Source of the DNA: Acidimicrobiales bacterium
Lineage (GTDB): Bacteria > Actinomycetota > Acidimicrobiia > Acidimicrobiales > Poriferisodalaceae
Direction of reading: 5' to 3'
DNA length: 7,436 nt
Assembly: GCA_030749275.1 (NCBI GenBank)
Contig: JASMKJ010000617.1
Coordinates: 1-7,436, forward strand
Positions 6,138 through 7,436 of this stretch are shown here, piece after piece (within the stretch, counting starts at the first letter, position 1; the number at the start of each line of letters is the position of its first letter). The notes beneath the pieces are model-generated. The model had not been told where the DNA came from, did not search any database, and worked only from the letters and a program-made list of their open reading frames with translations. The translations under genes and the position numbers were made by a program.

Positions 6138-6767
6138 ATGTTCGATCCACAGCACGTGATAGGGGCGGCCGACGAGCTTCGTCGCATAGTGCCCCCTCCC
6201 CGCCCCGCTCAGGAAACCAAGGTGTTGTCAGCGCTGGATACCCATTGTCGTCGCTGGATTCAGCGAAGTCCCTTCGTTGTTGTCTCCAGCATCGATTCAG
6301 CAGGGAGAATGGATTTGTCACCCAAAGGTGACCCTCCGGGTTTCGTTCAAATTCTCAATGACGAAACTTTGGCGATTCCCGACCGTCCCGGCAACCGCCG
6401 ACTTGACACCCTGCACAACCTCTTGGAGCGGCCCCAAATCGGTCTGATGTTCGTCGTCCCAGGAAGGGGCGAAGTGCTAAGGGTCAGCGGCACCGGCCAG
6501 ATCGTCACCGATCCTGATCTGCTGGCCACCATGGCGGTTGTGGAACGCTCACCGATTTTGGCCCTAGTGGTGACTATCGGCGAAGTGATGTTTCATTGCG
6601 GGAAATCGGTGATCCGATCGAAGTTATGGTCCCCGAGCGAATGGCCCGACATCGAGGGTTTGGCCAGCTATGCGGAATGCTTGGGCGACCAAACGACCTC
6701 TGACGAAACAGTCGCCGAGATGGAAGCCAGGTTCGGGTCGTGGCACGACGGGAACGAACTCTACTAG
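6138..6767 (+). CDS. PNPOx-like split-barrel flavoprotein, DR_2398-type (pyridoxamine 5'-phosphate oxidase family)
   Basis: This is a 209-residue protein of the PPOX-class FMN-binding split-barrel superfamily. It closely fits the DR_2398-like subgroup as I remember it: a helical lead-in (about 1-40), FVVVSSIDSAGRMDLSPKGDPPGFVQ (46-71), the conserved block LAIPDRPGNRRLDTLHNLL (78-96), a second strand block GLMFVVPGRGEVLRVSGTG (102-120) and EVMFHCGKSVIRSKLW (149-164). Subgroup members are annotated as probable FMN-dependent enzymes without a firm substrate, so I assign no reaction; it is not the PdxH vitamin B6 enzyme itself. The start is the first ATG after an in-frame stop at 6105-6107. It is divergent from the pirin across 128 bases with candidate promoters and palindromes, and converges with the short-chain dehydrogenase. 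Co-regulation with pirin, perhaps in oxidative or aromatic metabolism, is only a guess. Confidence 0.92.
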   Translation: MFDPQHVIGAADELRRIVPPPRPAQETKVLSALDTHCRRWIQRSPFVVVSSIDSAGRMDLSPKGDPPGFVQILNDETLAIPDRPGNRRLDTLHNLLERPQIGLMFVVPGRGEVLRVSGTGQIVTDPDLLATMAVVERSPILALVVTIGEVMFHCGKSVIRSKLWSPSEWPDIEGLASYAECLGDQTTSDETVAEMEARFGSWHDGNELY

Positions 6768-6796
6768 AGATGCGGCGGGCGCCACAGGACTCACTA

Positions 6797-6838
6797 CCTG
6801 ACCAAATGGGAGCCCTTCATCGTTAACCTCGGGTCAGG
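6797..6838. terminator. Weak inverted repeat in the convergent 3' region
   Basis: CCTGACC (6797-6803) and GGTCAGG (6832-6838) are exact reverse complements around 28 bases. They span the dehydrogenase stop codon between two converging genes, where a bidirectional terminator would be expected. The loop is long and no T-tract follows on either strand, so intrinsic termination is doubtful. The remaining convergent gap (6768-6796) shows only a GGCGCC palindrome. Confidence 0.22.
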
Positions 6839-7436
6839 CTCCGGTCGGAGTTCATGGCGTCGAGCATCTTCTGAACTGCTTTCGTCCACTGAGGATGGGT
6901 GAAGATCCAGAACTGTTCCGATGCGATGGCTTCAACGACCATGTCGCCGACTTCATTGGGGTCCATCCCGTTGTCGAGCACGTCTTGTATTGATTTCGCC
7001 ACCTTGCCAGAGGTCTTGCCGTCAGTCTTCGGTTTCGCTTGGCCGGGCCTGTACTCGACTGAATGTCGGCTGATGTTGGTATTGATTGGGCCAGGACATA
7101 GAACGGAGGCATGCACTGGGCTGTTACGACCGCGTAGATCTCGTTCGAGGGTCGCCATGAGTGCAACGACGCCGTGTTTGGCAACGTTGTAGGCACCCAT
7201 CATCTGGCTTGCTATTAGGCCTGCCATGGAGGAAGTCGAGTTGATGTGACCTTCCTCTTGTTGTTCGATGAGAGGAAGAAACACGTCGACTCCGTAAATC
7301 GGACCCCACAGGCAGACATCAATGATCCACTTCCAGTCGGCGAGCTTCATCGAGTGAGTCGCCGTGGGGATGCCAATCCCTGCGTTGTTGCATAGCACGT
7401 GAACGGCGCCATACTCCGCGATGGTGGTGTCTGCCA
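6823..7436 (-). CDS. Short-chain dehydrogenase/reductase (SDR), N-terminus off the window
   Basis: The frame enters from the right edge and ends at TAA 6825-6823, giving 203 complete visible codons. Numbering the first whole codon (7434-7432) as 1, the fragment shows CNNAG (15-19), the strand-5 serine block STSSMAG (66-72, catalytic Ser69 by spacing), YNVAK (82-86, catalytic Tyr82 and Lys86) and the post-catalytic CPGPINTN (113-120). The cofactor-binding TGxxxGxG segment, roughly the first 80 residues, lies beyond the edge, so NAD versus NADP preference cannot be judged. Members reduce or oxidise alcohols and carbonyls; the substrate here is unknown. The position that is usually Asn in the vNLwG helix reads Cys41 (VCLWG, codon TGC), so the Asn-Ser-Tyr-Lys tetrad is incomplete. 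It is convergent with the PNPOx-like gene, 55 bases between stops. Confidence 0.93.
   Translation of the reverse strand, partial: ADTTIAEYGAVHVLCNNAGIGIPTATHSMKLADWKWIIDVCLWGPIYGVDVFLPLIEQQEEGHINSTSSMAGLIASQMMGAYNVAKHGVVALMATLERDLRGRNSPVHASVLCPGPINTNISRHSVEYRPGQAKPKTDGKTSGKVAKSIQDVLDNGMDPNEVGDMVVEAIASEQFWIFTHPQWTKAVQKMLDAMNSDRSLTRG

Noticed and set aside
6233..6241. Second copy of GCTGGATAC, matching part of the palindrome at 6030-6051
   Set aside because: It lacks the opposite arm, lies within a coding region, and a repeated 9-mer is expected by chance in a window of this size.
6010..6321. A 104-residue N-terminal extension of pirin starting at ATG 6321
   Set aside because: It has no pirin or other recognisable domain, lies antisense to the start of the PNPOx-like gene and covers the likely promoter region. 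The standard pirin N-terminus begins at 6009.
6852..7196. 114-codon minus-strand open frame in another register of the SDR
   Set aside because: It is a shadow of the SDR, whose motifs are clear in the other frame.

Overview
The window is a dense stretch of bacterial chromosome with six protein genes, moderate GC by eye (mid-50s percent), and short gaps (longest 128 bases). No RNA gene, CRISPR array, insertion sequence or phage gene was seen. The gene families, the scarcity of good Shine-Dalgarno sequences and the -10-like hexamers placed 6-7 bases before start codons suggest an Actinomycetota-type genome (for example a free-living Acidimicrobiia-like lineage). This is an inference. Chloroflexota such as SAR202 are also possible, and no marker gene settles it.

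Left part: a zinc-dependent M20-family amidohydrolase of the N-carbamoyl-L-amino-acid hydrolase / allantoate amidohydrolase type runs leftward from 960 off the edge. An acyl-CoA synthetase (979-2580) runs rightward from a start codon only 18 bases away. The 18-base gap holds one short A/T-rich element that could be a shared -10 for both directions.

Centre: after a 126-base gap holding a perfect 10-bp inverted repeat that ends against a strong Shine-Dalgarno, comes an 806-residue tandem class III CoA-transferase (2707-5127). Its second half keeps the catalytic aspartate position and its first half does not. Synthetase and transferase lie on the same strand and both handle acyl-CoA thioesters, so they may serve one carboxylic-acid activation or degradation route. 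The substrate cannot be read from the sequence.

Right part: a pirin (6009-5128, minus) converges on the transferase with stop codons that abut without a spare base. It is divergent from a PNPOx-like flavoprotein of the DR_2398 family (6138-6767, plus). Their 128-base shared upstream region carries two separate operator-like inverted repeats and plausible leaderless promoters. The window ends in the C-terminal part of a short-chain dehydrogenase (minus strand, 5' end off the window) in which the usual catalytic-tetrad asparagine reads as cysteine.

I see no clear new multi-gene system. The most useful leads are regulatory (shared -10, the stem next to the transferase Shine-Dalgarno, operator-like palindromes) and active-site substitutions in otherwise well-recognised enzymes.
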